Source: Candidatus Woesearchaeota archaeon (GTDB taxonomy: Archaea; Nanoarchaeota; Nanoarchaeia; Woesearchaeales; CALCXY01). Taken from it: a stretch of DNA of 8,392 nucleotides. Location of the stretch: NCBI GenBank assembly GCA_030751555.1, contig JASMFX010000122.1, positions 1 to 8,392 of the forward strand, given 5' to 3'. This document shows, piece by piece, positions 1 through 5,062 of the stretch. Numbering within the stretch: position 1 is the stretch's first letter; each line of letters starts with the position of its first letter. The notes beneath the pieces are model-generated. The model was given only the letters and a program-made list of their open reading frames with translations, did not search any database and was not told where the DNA came from. The position numbers were made by a program, and so were the translations under genes.

Positions 1-714
1 TCTATTATCATAGTTCTTTCTATCTCGCTGATTACCATTGCTCCTGGAGGTACTAATCAAGGCCATCCTGCAACCCAACTTGATTTCGATGCAGTCGATC
101 TCTACTTTGCAAACACTTATATTGGCATGGGCATCCCTCAGCCAACTGAAAAATTGGATGTTGACGGAAACCTTAAACTAACTGGTAACATTGATCTAGC
201 AGGAAACATCAATGGCATAAAAACAATAACAAAGAGATGGAGTGGTTTAACAGGTTCAACCGACTTAGGCACACTCGCAGCCATACCAACTGACATAGAA
301 TTAGATAACTGCGGATCAGGATGCACCTTCACCTATACCATGCGTGGAAGCTGCGGCGCATGGGATGCTAATTCTTACGCCGGAACAATAGGTATCTGGA
401 AAGGCTTTAATGGATACTGGGACCACCAAAATTGGCAAGATAGCGGTTCAGATATGATCACTTTCTACAATGCTGACGGACTTCTCACAGATAGGATCAA
501 AGCTGCAGAAAGATGGTCCTACATTGACCAAGCAGATCATTCAGGTTTCATAATAGGCAACGAAGAGTGGGTTACTAATTGGCCTAATTCTGGAACACTC
601 TTTATAAAATCCGGAAATTACTGGGATAACGACCCGAATAGTATCAAGATCATAAATTGGTGCCATCAAGGTTGGTGGAAATTAGAATACTATGAAGATA
701 TCTCAATAGTGTAA
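1..714 (+). CDS. Surface/secreted protein with tail-fibre-like stalk motif, 5' end outside the window
   Basis: The reading frame is open from base 1 to the TAA at 712-714 (237 residues visible), so the ATG at 127 is very unlikely to be the true start. The first ~14 visible residues are strongly hydrophobic (SIIIVLSISLITIA) and followed by Pro-Gly-Gly, as expected for the end of a signal peptide or an N-terminal membrane anchor whose basic part lies upstream. Residues ~41-73 contain a motif of the type GIxxPTEKLDVDGNLKLTGNI, seen in the stems of many tail-fibre-like and secreted adhesin-like proteins. The remaining ~160 residues are rich in Trp, Gly, Asn and Tyr with several Cys (104, 108, 118 and one near the C-terminus), typical of an extracellular beta-rich domain, possibly disulphide-bonded. 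An extracellular location and binding or structural role are inference; I do not recognise the C-terminal domain. It converges on the next gene with 2 bp between stops. Confidence 0.75.
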   Translation, partial: SIIIVLSISLITIAPGGTNQGHPATQLDFDAVDLYFANTYIGMGIPQPTEKLDVDGNLKLTGNIDLAGNINGIKTITKRWSGLTGSTDLGTLAAIPTDIELDNCGSGCTFTYTMRGSCGAWDANSYAGTIGIWKGFNGYWDHQNWQDSGSDMITFYNADGLLTDRIKAAERWSYIDQADHSGFIIGNEEWVTNWPNSGTLFIKSGNYWDNDPNSIKIINWCHQGWWKLEYYEDISIV

Positions 715-716
715 CC

Positions 717-1652
717 TTAATCCTTCATAGTTCTCTGTAGAACAAGTAAATCATCAGTAGTTAGTTTCTCTTTCTTCTTTATCTTTTCCTGAACAATCTC
801 TTCCTTGCTTTGCAATAACTTCTCTTCCTTGGCTTCCTTAGCCTTTCTGTCTTGTTTCTTGACAATGCCTAGTTTCTTGTGAATATCATGTAAAGCATGC
901 AACTCCTCTTTAATCTCATCATTTTTCTCTTTGAATATCTTCTTCTGTTCCATAAAAGCCTTATTTGCCTCATCCTCTTTCTTTTTGATATCATCAACTT
1001 CCTTTGCGGTTCCTAAGATATCCTCATGCCTCTCCTGGCTCGTTGCAGCTGCACTTACAACCTTTTTGTGAAGCATTTCCGATTCTTTCCGTAGATCCCG
1101 AATCTCCTTTTTAACCTCTGCTATTTTCTTGCTAACCTCTTCCACCACTGTACAATCCTTTAATTTTTTCTTGAGATCTTTAACTTTTTTCATTAATCCC
1201 CTTTCTTTATCAAAAGACATTACATTGGTTTCAACAGTATACTCAATCTTCTGAATCTCCTTTTTTAACATAGTGGGATCATCATGGATCTTGTATTTCT
1301 TCAATAATTCATCCTTTTCATTATAGAATTCTTTTAATTTGTTTAATTTAGTCGTTATCTCCTTATTATGGGTATCTCTCTCTGTCTTGCGCTTCTTGAC
1401 ATTACCAGTCAATTGATCTCTCTTTGACTTGATATTTTTAATAGAAGAAATAAACTTTAAGATCTCTCTGGAGTAGCCTTCTCTTTTTTGAAAAGAAGCT
1501 TCTTTTAAATCATTGATCTCATCAAGTTTCTTTCTAAGCTCAGCTATCTTTTTTTGTTTTTCTTCAAGCTCTTTTTGAAGTGTATTCCTTTCAGCTTCCG
1601 AGATTTTTTTTGTAGATTCATCTACCTCGGTCTGTTCTAATTGTGTTGTCAT
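717..1652 (-). CDS. Archaeal coiled-coil protein, COG1340 family
   Basis: This 311 aa protein is almost entirely charged helix (Lys/Glu/Asp-rich heptads from ~15 to ~290) with a short break near 195-210 (VVSAAATSQ) that could be the turn of a long helical hairpin. Two segments match my recollection of the uncharacterised archaeal family COG1340: YTVETNVMSFDKERGLMKKV near 138-157, and KLTTDDLLVLQRT near the C-terminus (296-308). No membrane segment or catalytic motif is visible. Its molecular function is unknown; such proteins are often loosely annotated as coiled-coil or phosphoserine-phosphatase-like. It lies 26 bp after the P1 stop in the same direction, so it is probably the last gene of the ribosomal stalk operon. 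That hints at a ribosome-linked role, but this is inference. No strong SD precedes the ATG (GGGATACTT is the nearest purine stretch), and a TTTAAAG at 1668-1674 is probably too close to be its own TATA box. Confidence 0.85.
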   Translation of the reverse strand: MTTQLEQTEVDESTKKISEAERNTLQKELEEKQKKIAELRKKLDEINDLKEASFQKREGYSREILKFISSIKNIKSKRDQLTGNVKKRKTERDTHNKEITTKLNKLKEFYNEKDELLKKYKIHDDPTMLKKEIQKIEYTVETNVMSFDKERGLMKKVKDLKKKLKDCTVVEEVSKKIAEVKKEIRDLRKESEMLHKKVVSAAATSQERHEDILGTAKEVDDIKKKEDEANKAFMEQKKIFKEKNDEIKEELHALHDIHKKLGIVKKQDRKAKEAKEEKLLQSKEEIVQEKIKKKEKLTTDDLLVLQRTMKD

Positions 1653-1678
1653 AAGTATCCCAATACTTTAAAGCCATA

Positions 1679-1996
1679 TTATCCGAACAAAGCTCCTAGT
1701 CCAGTAGCCGCTTGCTCTTCAGCCTTTTTCTTGTCTTCTTCAGAGTCTTTCTTTTCTTCTTTCTTGCCTTCAGCTTTTGCTTCGCCTTCAGCAGGAGCGC
1801 TTGCAACAGGTGCAGCAACAGTAGCAGCTTTTTCAACAGCTTCGTCAATATTTACACCATCAAGAGATGCAACCAAAGCCTTTACTCTGCCATCGTCTAC
1901 TTGAACGCCTGCAGCCTCAAGTACTTTCTTTACACTTGCCTCTTCCACTTTTTGTCCTGCTTTGTGCAGCAACATAGCCGCATAGATATATTCCAT
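1679..1996 (-). CDS. rpl12: Ribosomal stalk protein P1 (archaeal L12)
   Basis: P1 forms homodimers that sit on the uL10 spine and make the flexible stalk of the large ribosomal subunit, which recruits translational GTPases. The 105 aa length is normal for archaea. Residues 1-58 are the helical dimerisation domain (starting [14 protein letters not shown], with [18 protein letters not shown]). Residues 59-75 form an Ala/Pro/Gly-rich hinge, 76-96 a Lys/Glu-rich charged stretch, and the protein ends in the canonical GLGALFG factor-binding tail. It begins 20 bp after the uL10 stop and has a clear SD, GGAGG at 2005-2009, eight bases before the ATG, so it is translated separately from the stalk operon mRNA. 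This allows a higher yield than uL10, as expected for a protein present in several copies per ribosome. Confidence 0.97.
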   Translation of the reverse strand: MEYIYAAMLLHKAGQKVEEASVKKVLEAAGVQVDDGRVKALVASLDGVNIDEAVEKAATVAAPVASAPAEGEAKAEGKKEEKKDSEEDKKKAEEQAATGLGALFG

Positions 1997-2004
1997 TCTT
2001 TATA

Positions 2005-2009
2005 CCTCC
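2005..2009 (-). promoter_or_regulatory. Ribosome binding site of P1
   Basis: GGAGG on the minus strand lies eight bases upstream of the P1 ATG in the 20-bp gap after uL10. It supports the start at 1996 and independent initiation of P1 within the operon. Confidence 0.8.
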
Positions 2010-2016
2010 ATGAAAA

Positions 2017-3600
2017 TCATTTCCTTAGCGTACCTTTACGCATTAATTCTTCTGCCAAATTCTCAACCTCTTCTCTATCTACATTTCCCTCTTTTTCATT
2101 CTTAGGTTTTTCTTTTTCAGCCTCTTTTTTATCGTCAATCTTTTCCTTAGAATCATCAATATCATCTTTAACTTCCTTCAAAATCTCCTCAGCTTTCTCA
2201 ACAGTAGCACTGCTCTGCTGCTGAGCCTGTTCAACAATCTTTTCAACCTTTTCCTCAGTCGAGGCAATCTCCTCTACCTTGTCATCCATTTTCTTAGCAG
2301 CCTGCTCTATCTTTTCAGCATCTTTACTCGCTTCCTCTCTGCCCTTCTTTTCCTCTTCCTTTTGAACATCAGCTTGCTGCTCCTTTTCTTCCTTTTTGAC
2401 TTCTTCCTCAACCTTCTCTTCTTTCTGTTCCTCTGCTGCTTTCTCCTCTTGATCAGCTTTTTCCTTCATCTCTTCTTTCTGCTCTTCAGTAGGTTCCTGA
2501 GAACTTTCAGCTTTTTCTTCAGCTTGCTCTGGTTCTTTTTTGACTTCAGTATCATCAGGTTTTGGAGCCTCTTCTTTTTTCTCTTCTTGAGCAGGCTTTG
2601 GCTCTTCTTTCTTCTTTTCTTTCGGAGCTTCCTTTTTTGCAGATTCTTTCGGCGGCTCTTCTTTCTTTTCCTCTTTTGGAGCTTCCTTTTTCTCCTCAAC
2701 AGGCTTTTCTTCCTTCTCAGCAGGTTCAACAGCCTTTTTAGCTCCAACTTCAATATTACCTGCCTCTTTCACAGCATTAGCCTGAGCCTCTGCTTTTGCA
2801 AGAATCTCATCTTTTACTAAATCTGCCATGATATTCGCCTCTAAAGCCACAGCCTTACTATCTCTAAATGCCTTTCCAAGCAAAATACCAATATTATCCT
2901 TCGTGGTATAACCAATCTCACAACTCAGATTAAGAGCCCACATGCCAGCATTACCAAGATCAGCCATAAACTTATCTTCGTCAATATCCAAAACATCCTT
3001 TTTCAGAAATTCGCCATTTTCATACACAGTTATTAAGTCTAAGCCAATCTCCATTGGTTTTATATCCAATCTTAAGAGCATAGAAGACAATTTGCCATCA
3101 ATAACCTCGCCCTCTTTGCAGACAACAGCATCCTCAACAATAGTTACCTTTCCATTCTCTACCTTTGTTTTGAGCTTTAGCGCTCCTAATTCACTAATAA
3201 CAGGCCCTGGTGGAAAAGGCGTAGGTCCTGCTTTGATCTCAATATCATGAGGCGCCTCTTGACCAGGCTTTGCAGGAGCCTCTGACTTGCTTGATTTTAT
3301 AACCTTGTAAATTGCAAAAGGATTCTCATTAGTAAATATCAATGCAGGCATTCCCTTAAAATAATCCTGAATCTTTTCTAAGTTCTTCTTATTCTTTCCA
3401 GCTTCAGCCAAAGCTAGCTTCATAAGCCTTTTCTTTGCCATGAAGATCTCCATCTTCCCTCGTAGCTTTCTCTTCATCACCTGCAGCTGAGCTCCTGGAA
3501 GATTCTCCATGTTCAAGCAGCCAATGATATTATACTTATCACTAAGTTCAATCATCTTCTTTACAATCTCTTTCTTATAAGCTGCTACATGTGCCATCAT
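2017..3600 (-). CDS. rplP0: Ribosomal protein uL10 (P0) with very long K/E-rich C-terminal extension
   Basis: uL10 binds the GTPase-centre region of 23S rRNA and carries the P1 dimers. Residues 1-~105 form the rRNA-binding domain (MAHVAAYKKEIVKKM; LRGKMEIFMAKKRL), ~110-190 the archaeal/eukaryotic insertion domain (GPTPFPPGPVISELGALKLKTKVENGKV), and ~212-282 the helical spine that docks P1 dimers (ALNLSCEIGYTTKDNI; AVALEANIMADLVKDEILAKA). The protein is 527 aa against roughly 280-350 in most archaea. The excess is a Lys/Glu/Ala/Pro-rich extension from ~287, with likely coiled coil at ~375-495 and a final amphipathic segment ending ENLAEELMRKGTLRK. The usual GLGALFG-like end is absent. It overlaps the uL1 stop by 4 bp (ATGA), and only a weak SD-like AGAGTGA lies upstream, so translation is probably coupled to uL1. 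ATG-ATG at 3600-3595 leaves a choice of start; the second Met (MAHVAAYKK) is equally likely. Confidence 0.95.
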   Translation of the reverse strand: MMAHVAAYKKEIVKKMIELSDKYNIIGCLNMENLPGAQLQVMKRKLRGKMEIFMAKKRLMKLALAEAGKNKKNLEKIQDYFKGMPALIFTNENPFAIYKVIKSSKSEAPAKPGQEAPHDIEIKAGPTPFPPGPVISELGALKLKTKVENGKVTIVEDAVVCKEGEVIDGKLSSMLLRLDIKPMEIGLDLITVYENGEFLKKDVLDIDEDKFMADLGNAGMWALNLSCEIGYTTKDNIGILLGKAFRDSKAVALEANIMADLVKDEILAKAEAQANAVKEAGNIEVGAKKAVEPAEKEEKPVEEKKEAPKEEKKEEPPKESAKKEAPKEKKKEEPKPAQEEKKEEAPKPDDTEVKKEPEQAEEKAESSQEPTEEQKEEMKEKADQEEKAAEEQKEEKVEEEVKKEEKEQQADVQKEEEKKGREEASKDAEKIEQAAKKMDDKVEEIASTEEKVEKIVEQAQQQSSATVEKAEEILKEVKDDIDDSKEKIDDKKEAEKEKPKNEKEGNVDREEVENLAEELMRKGTLRK

Positions 3601-4481
3601 GATTCACTCTTTTCTTCCGCTACTTTCTTCTCTTCCTTTTTTGCAGATTCTTTTGGTTGATCTTTTTTCTTATCCTTTTTAGGAGCTTTCTTTTTCTCCT
3701 TTTTTGGTTTTTCTTCAGCCTTTGACTTTTTCTTTTTTTCTGAAGAAGGTTTTGCATCTTCTTTCTTTTTTGCCTTCCCTTCCTCTTTAGGCTCTTCTTT
3801 CTGCTCAATCTCGACAATATTTCCTTTCTCATCTATCCTGAAAGGCTTGCCCATCGTAAGCTTGAGAATAATATGGTTCACATTGTGCTTTTCATTAGGC
3901 AAATTGTGGACCAATTGATCGTAAACAGTTTTAATGTTATCAGCAATCTCTTCATCTTTCATCTCCTCTGTCCCAACCGCAACTTGAACCATTGGCATGG
4001 TTTTTGCAATTACCTTCACTGTTTTTGTCAGTTTCTCAACAAGAGGCTTCAAATTAGCATTAGGAGGCACAACACAACCAGCCTTTGGATTTGGCATCTT
4101 TCCCTTTGGGCCTAACACCTTTCCAAATGAAGTAGCAACCTTTGGCATTATTGTTGCCTGCGCAATAAAGAAATCATGATCTGTAGCAAGTTTTTTAGTT
4201 AATTTCTTATCTTTTACATATTGGTCAAAATCATCAACATTAATAGCAGTCTCACAGTTTTCCTTGGCATTAGCCAATAACTCTGGCCCTACAAGTGCAG
4301 CAACCTTTACAGGTTTTCCTTTAGAATAATGAAGCGTTGCATAGAAATCCACTTGTTGATCAGCTTTCTTTAAATCAATGTCCTTGAAGGTAGCAATAAA
4401 GTCTATCGTCTGCTTAAATTTACGTTTAGAACTCTGTTCTCTAATCTTCCCCAAACTTTGAATTAAATGCTTTATCTCCAT
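3597..4481 (-). CDS. rpl1: Ribosomal protein uL1 with Lys-rich C-terminal extension
   Basis: uL1 forms the mobile L1 stalk at the ribosomal E site and, in bacteria and in Methanococcus, represses its own operon by binding an mRNA copy of its rRNA site. Domain I spans ~1-65 and ~158-225, and domain II ~66-157. The family signature lies at 111-135 (IMPKVATSFGKVLGPKGKMP followed by NPKAG), and the C-terminal strand KLTMGKPFRI at 207-216 closes domain I. The core ends near 226, the normal archaeal length. The extra ~68 residues are a Lys-rich, partly Glu-rich tail (KKEDAKPSSEKKKKSKAEEK and similar) without hydrophobic residues, probably disordered and able to contact rRNA. The ATG has a strong SD, AGGAGGG at 4486-4492. 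It is the first gene of the visible stalk operon; the uL11 gene often found just upstream in archaea is not in this window. Confidence 0.97.
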   Translation of the reverse strand: MEIKHLIQSLGKIREQSSKRKFKQTIDFIATFKDIDLKKADQQVDFYATLHYSKGKPVKVAALVGPELLANAKENCETAINVDDFDQYVKDKKLTKKLATDHDFFIAQATIMPKVATSFGKVLGPKGKMPNPKAGCVVPPNANLKPLVEKLTKTVKVIAKTMPMVQVAVGTEEMKDEEIADNIKTVYDQLVHNLPNEKHNVNHIILKLTMGKPFRIDEKGNIVEIEQKEEPKEEGKAKKKEDAKPSSEKKKKSKAEEKPKKEKKKAPKKDKKKDQPKESAKKEEKKVAEEKSES

Positions 4482-4492
4482 ATTGCCCTCCT
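4482..4492 (-). promoter_or_regulatory. Strong ribosome binding site of uL1
   Basis: On the minus strand AGGAGGGCAAT directly precedes the uL1 ATG. The GGAGG core lies about five or six bases from the start, which fixes the start codon at 4481. Its first two bases are shared with the small palindrome at 4491-4503, so folding of that palindrome could influence access to it. Confidence 0.85.
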
Positions 4493-4503
4493 ATCTTAGA
4501 TAG
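4491..4503. repeat. Short palindrome (CTATC-TTA-GATAG) at the uL1 ribosome binding site
   Basis: A 5-bp stem with a 3-nt loop lies between the 16-bp inverted repeat and the SD. It overlaps the SD by two bases (4491-4492) and the larger repeat by two bases (4502-4503), so the two folds compete slightly at their junction. Confidence 0.5.
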
Positions 4504-4552
4504 ATGACTTTGAATAACCCCATTTCTTATAAAAATTTATTCAAAGTCATCT
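4502..4552. repeat. Perfect 16-bp inverted repeat upstream of uL1
   Basis: Arms 4502-4517 (AGATGACTTTGAATAA) and 4537-4552 are exact reverse complements, with a 19-nt AT-rich spacer holding the TATA-like TTTATAA. It could be a DNA operator around the promoter or, if transcription starts upstream, a long mRNA hairpin ending just before the SD of uL1. A repeat this long and perfect is unlikely by chance in a 100-base interval. Confidence 0.85.
4527..4535 (-). promoter_or_regulatory. Candidate TATA box of the stalk operon, inside an inverted repeat
   Basis: The minus strand reads TTTTTATAAG here. Its centre is ~50 nt before the uL1 ATG, so a start ~26 nt downstream would fall near 4504 and give a ~22-nt leader containing the SD. 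The box sits exactly in the spacer of the 16-bp inverted repeat 4502-4552, so a factor bound to those arms would cover the TATA box. A second candidate, ATTTATAAAG at 4631-4640, would start RNA near 4609 and include both hairpins in the leader. Sequence alone does not decide between them. Confidence 0.5.
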
Positions 4553-4553
4553 C

Positions 4554-4592
4554 CAAAAACTTTGACAATTTTATTATTAATCAAAGTTTTTG
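4554..4592. repeat. Perfect 12-bp inverted repeat, second unit upstream of uL1
   Basis: Arms 4554-4565 (CAAAAACTTTGA) and 4581-4592 (TCAAAGTTTTTG) are exact reverse complements, with a 15-nt AT-rich spacer. It abuts the 16-bp repeat with only one base between them. Both repeats share the ACTTTGA/TCAAAGT core, giving four copies in alternating orientation at 4507, 4541, 4559 and 4581. Confidence 0.85.
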
Positions 4593-4688
4593 ATAGTGTA
4601 ACGGGTAATACAACTAAGAAACTTGAAGCCCTTTATAAATGTTTTGGGGTGTTTAGTATAGAATCAGCAATAGTATCAACTAATAAAT
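4593..4688. other. Intergenic stretch without a recognisable gene
   Basis: Between the uL1 upstream repeats and the stop codon of the microprotein gene I see only AT-rich sequence. The one notable element is TTTATAAAT at 4632-4640, a palindromic TATA-like box that could serve either strand. No convincing open frame, strong hairpin or terminator U-run is visible. Confidence 0.5.
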
Positions 4689-4823
4689 CTAAGGAGTATG
4701 ATGCACTAACATATGATCTTGCTTATCCTTACGATGCACTCCATTGCCGCAACCTCTACAAAAAGTCTCTCTTTCCATTAAAATCTTAGTGCAATGCGGA
4801 CATCGTGGTAAAAACTTTCTCAT
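4689..4823 (-). CDS. Zinc-ribbon microprotein A (44 aa)
   Basis: A short gene reading MRKFLPRCPHCTKILMERE and on to a TAG at 4689-4691. Four cysteines form CX2C-X10-CX2CG (C8, C11, C22, C25), the zinc knuckles of a zinc ribbon, followed by a basic, His-rich tail (RKDKQDHMLVHHTP) with two more possible ligands. It is coding because a second gene at 6317-6448 encodes a protein identical at 29 of 43 aligned positions, while about 15 of those identical residues use different synonymous codons. No SD precedes the ATG. A TATA-like box at 4847-4855 is centred 28 nt upstream, so the mRNA is probably leaderless. The function is unknown; nucleic-acid or ribosome binding would suit such a domain but is inference. 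It lies on the same strand as the stalk operon but has its own promoter. Confidence 0.85.
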   Translation of the reverse strand: MRKFLPRCPHCTKILMERETFCRGCGNGVHRKDKQDHMLVHHTP

Positions 4824-4846
4824 ACCGCGTAAAAGCAACCAGGGGG

Positions 4847-4855
4847 TATATAAAT
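4847..4855 (-). promoter_or_regulatory. TATA-like box of microprotein A, possibly bidirectional
   Basis: The minus strand reads ATTTATATA, centred 28 nt before the ATG at 4823, a leaderless arrangement. The plus strand reads TATATAAAT, which would place a plus-strand start near 4877, at the beginning of the stem-loop 4872-4948. The box is also framed by a 5-bp inverted repeat, GGGTA (4844-4848) and TACCC (4858-4862). Confidence 0.6.
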
Positions 4856-4871
4856 CTTACCCTACTATATG

Positions 4872-4948
4872 TCAAAAACCACCCATCAAAGAGAGGTGAC
4901 AAGCAAGGCTTTGCCTGGCCTACCTATTAATGCAGGGGTGGTTTTTGA
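4872..4948. ncRNA. Candidate structured RNA or stem-loop I
   Basis: Arms 4872-4884 (TCAAAAACCACCC) and 4936-4948 (GGGTGGTTTTTGA) are perfect 13-bp reverse complements closing a 51-nt loop. Inside the loop, AGGT (4894-4897) can pair with ACCT (4922-4925) and AGGC (4906-4909) with GCCT (4913-4916) around a TTT loop, giving a rod with a terminal hairpin. It is GC-richer than its surroundings. It may be a small plus-strand RNA from the TATA box at 4847-4855, a 3' element of the minus-strand gene that ends at 5063, or a small TIR-bounded insertion. The strand is undecided, and I recognise no known RNA family. Confidence 0.45.
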
Positions 4949-4954
4949 TCATGC

Positions 4955-5028
4955 TCAGAAATATACTATAATCACTAAAGAGATCAGGACTTCGTCCATA
5001 ATAAAATAGGTTGATTGTATATTTCTGA
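4955..5028. ncRNA. Candidate structured RNA or stem-loop II
   Basis: Arms 4955-4966 (TCAGAAATATAC) and 5017-5028 pair perfectly over 12 bp. After a 3-nt bulge (4967-4969) the stem continues with AATCA (4970-4974) against TGATT (5012-5016). An inner GGA/TCC hairpin (4987-4989 with 4995-4997) has a CTTCG loop. The element starts six bases after stem-loop I, has nearly the same length (74 against 77 nt), and both carry AAAGAGA on the 5' side of the loop. It lies 34 bases beyond the stop of the minus-strand gene ending at 5063, so a 3'-UTR or termination role is possible. Confidence 0.4.
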
Positions 5029-5062
5029 CATACCAAGAAAAACGAATTAAGTACCAAATATC

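Noticed and set aside
127..129. ATG at 127 as start of the first gene
   Set aside because: The frame is open to the window edge and the upstream codons encode a hydrophobic signal or anchor segment consistent with a secreted protein.
1641..2224. Two plus-strand frames opposite P1 and the uL10 end
   Set aside because: They are antisense to well-supported ribosomal genes and have Ser/Phe/Cys-rich shadow composition.
2466..2753. Minus-strand Lys/Arg-rich frame within the uL10 gene
   Set aside because: It is an out-of-frame reading of the same low-complexity purine stretch; the uL10 frame is continuous and has clear domain homology before it.
2362..2820. Plus-strand frame of 152 codons rich in Leu and Phe, resembling a membrane protein
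   Set aside because: It lies antisense to the K/E-rich uL10 tail; purine-only coding sequence on one strand automatically yields Phe/Leu/Ser-rich frames on the other. There is no promoter or SD.
3620..3832. Minus-strand Lys/Arg-rich frame within the uL1 tail
   Set aside because: Another out-of-frame shadow of a Lys/Glu-rich coding region, with no separate start signals.
4562..4789. Plus-strand 75-codon frame over the uL1 upstream region
   Set aside because: It runs through both inverted repeats and antisense to the conserved microprotein gene, and shows no domain-like composition. The microprotein on the other strand has paralogue support.
4936..4948. GGGTGGTTTTTGA as a simple intrinsic terminator
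   Set aside because: The T-run is inside the stem and only five bases long, and there is no plus-strand gene before it, so a plain terminator is not supported although a 3'-end role cannot be excluded.
4872..5028. tRNA, C/D-box guide RNA or CRISPR repeat in the intergenic stem-loops
   Set aside because: I found no cloverleaf or TTC arm, no clear paired C (RUGAUGA) and D (CUGA) boxes, and no direct repeats with spacers.
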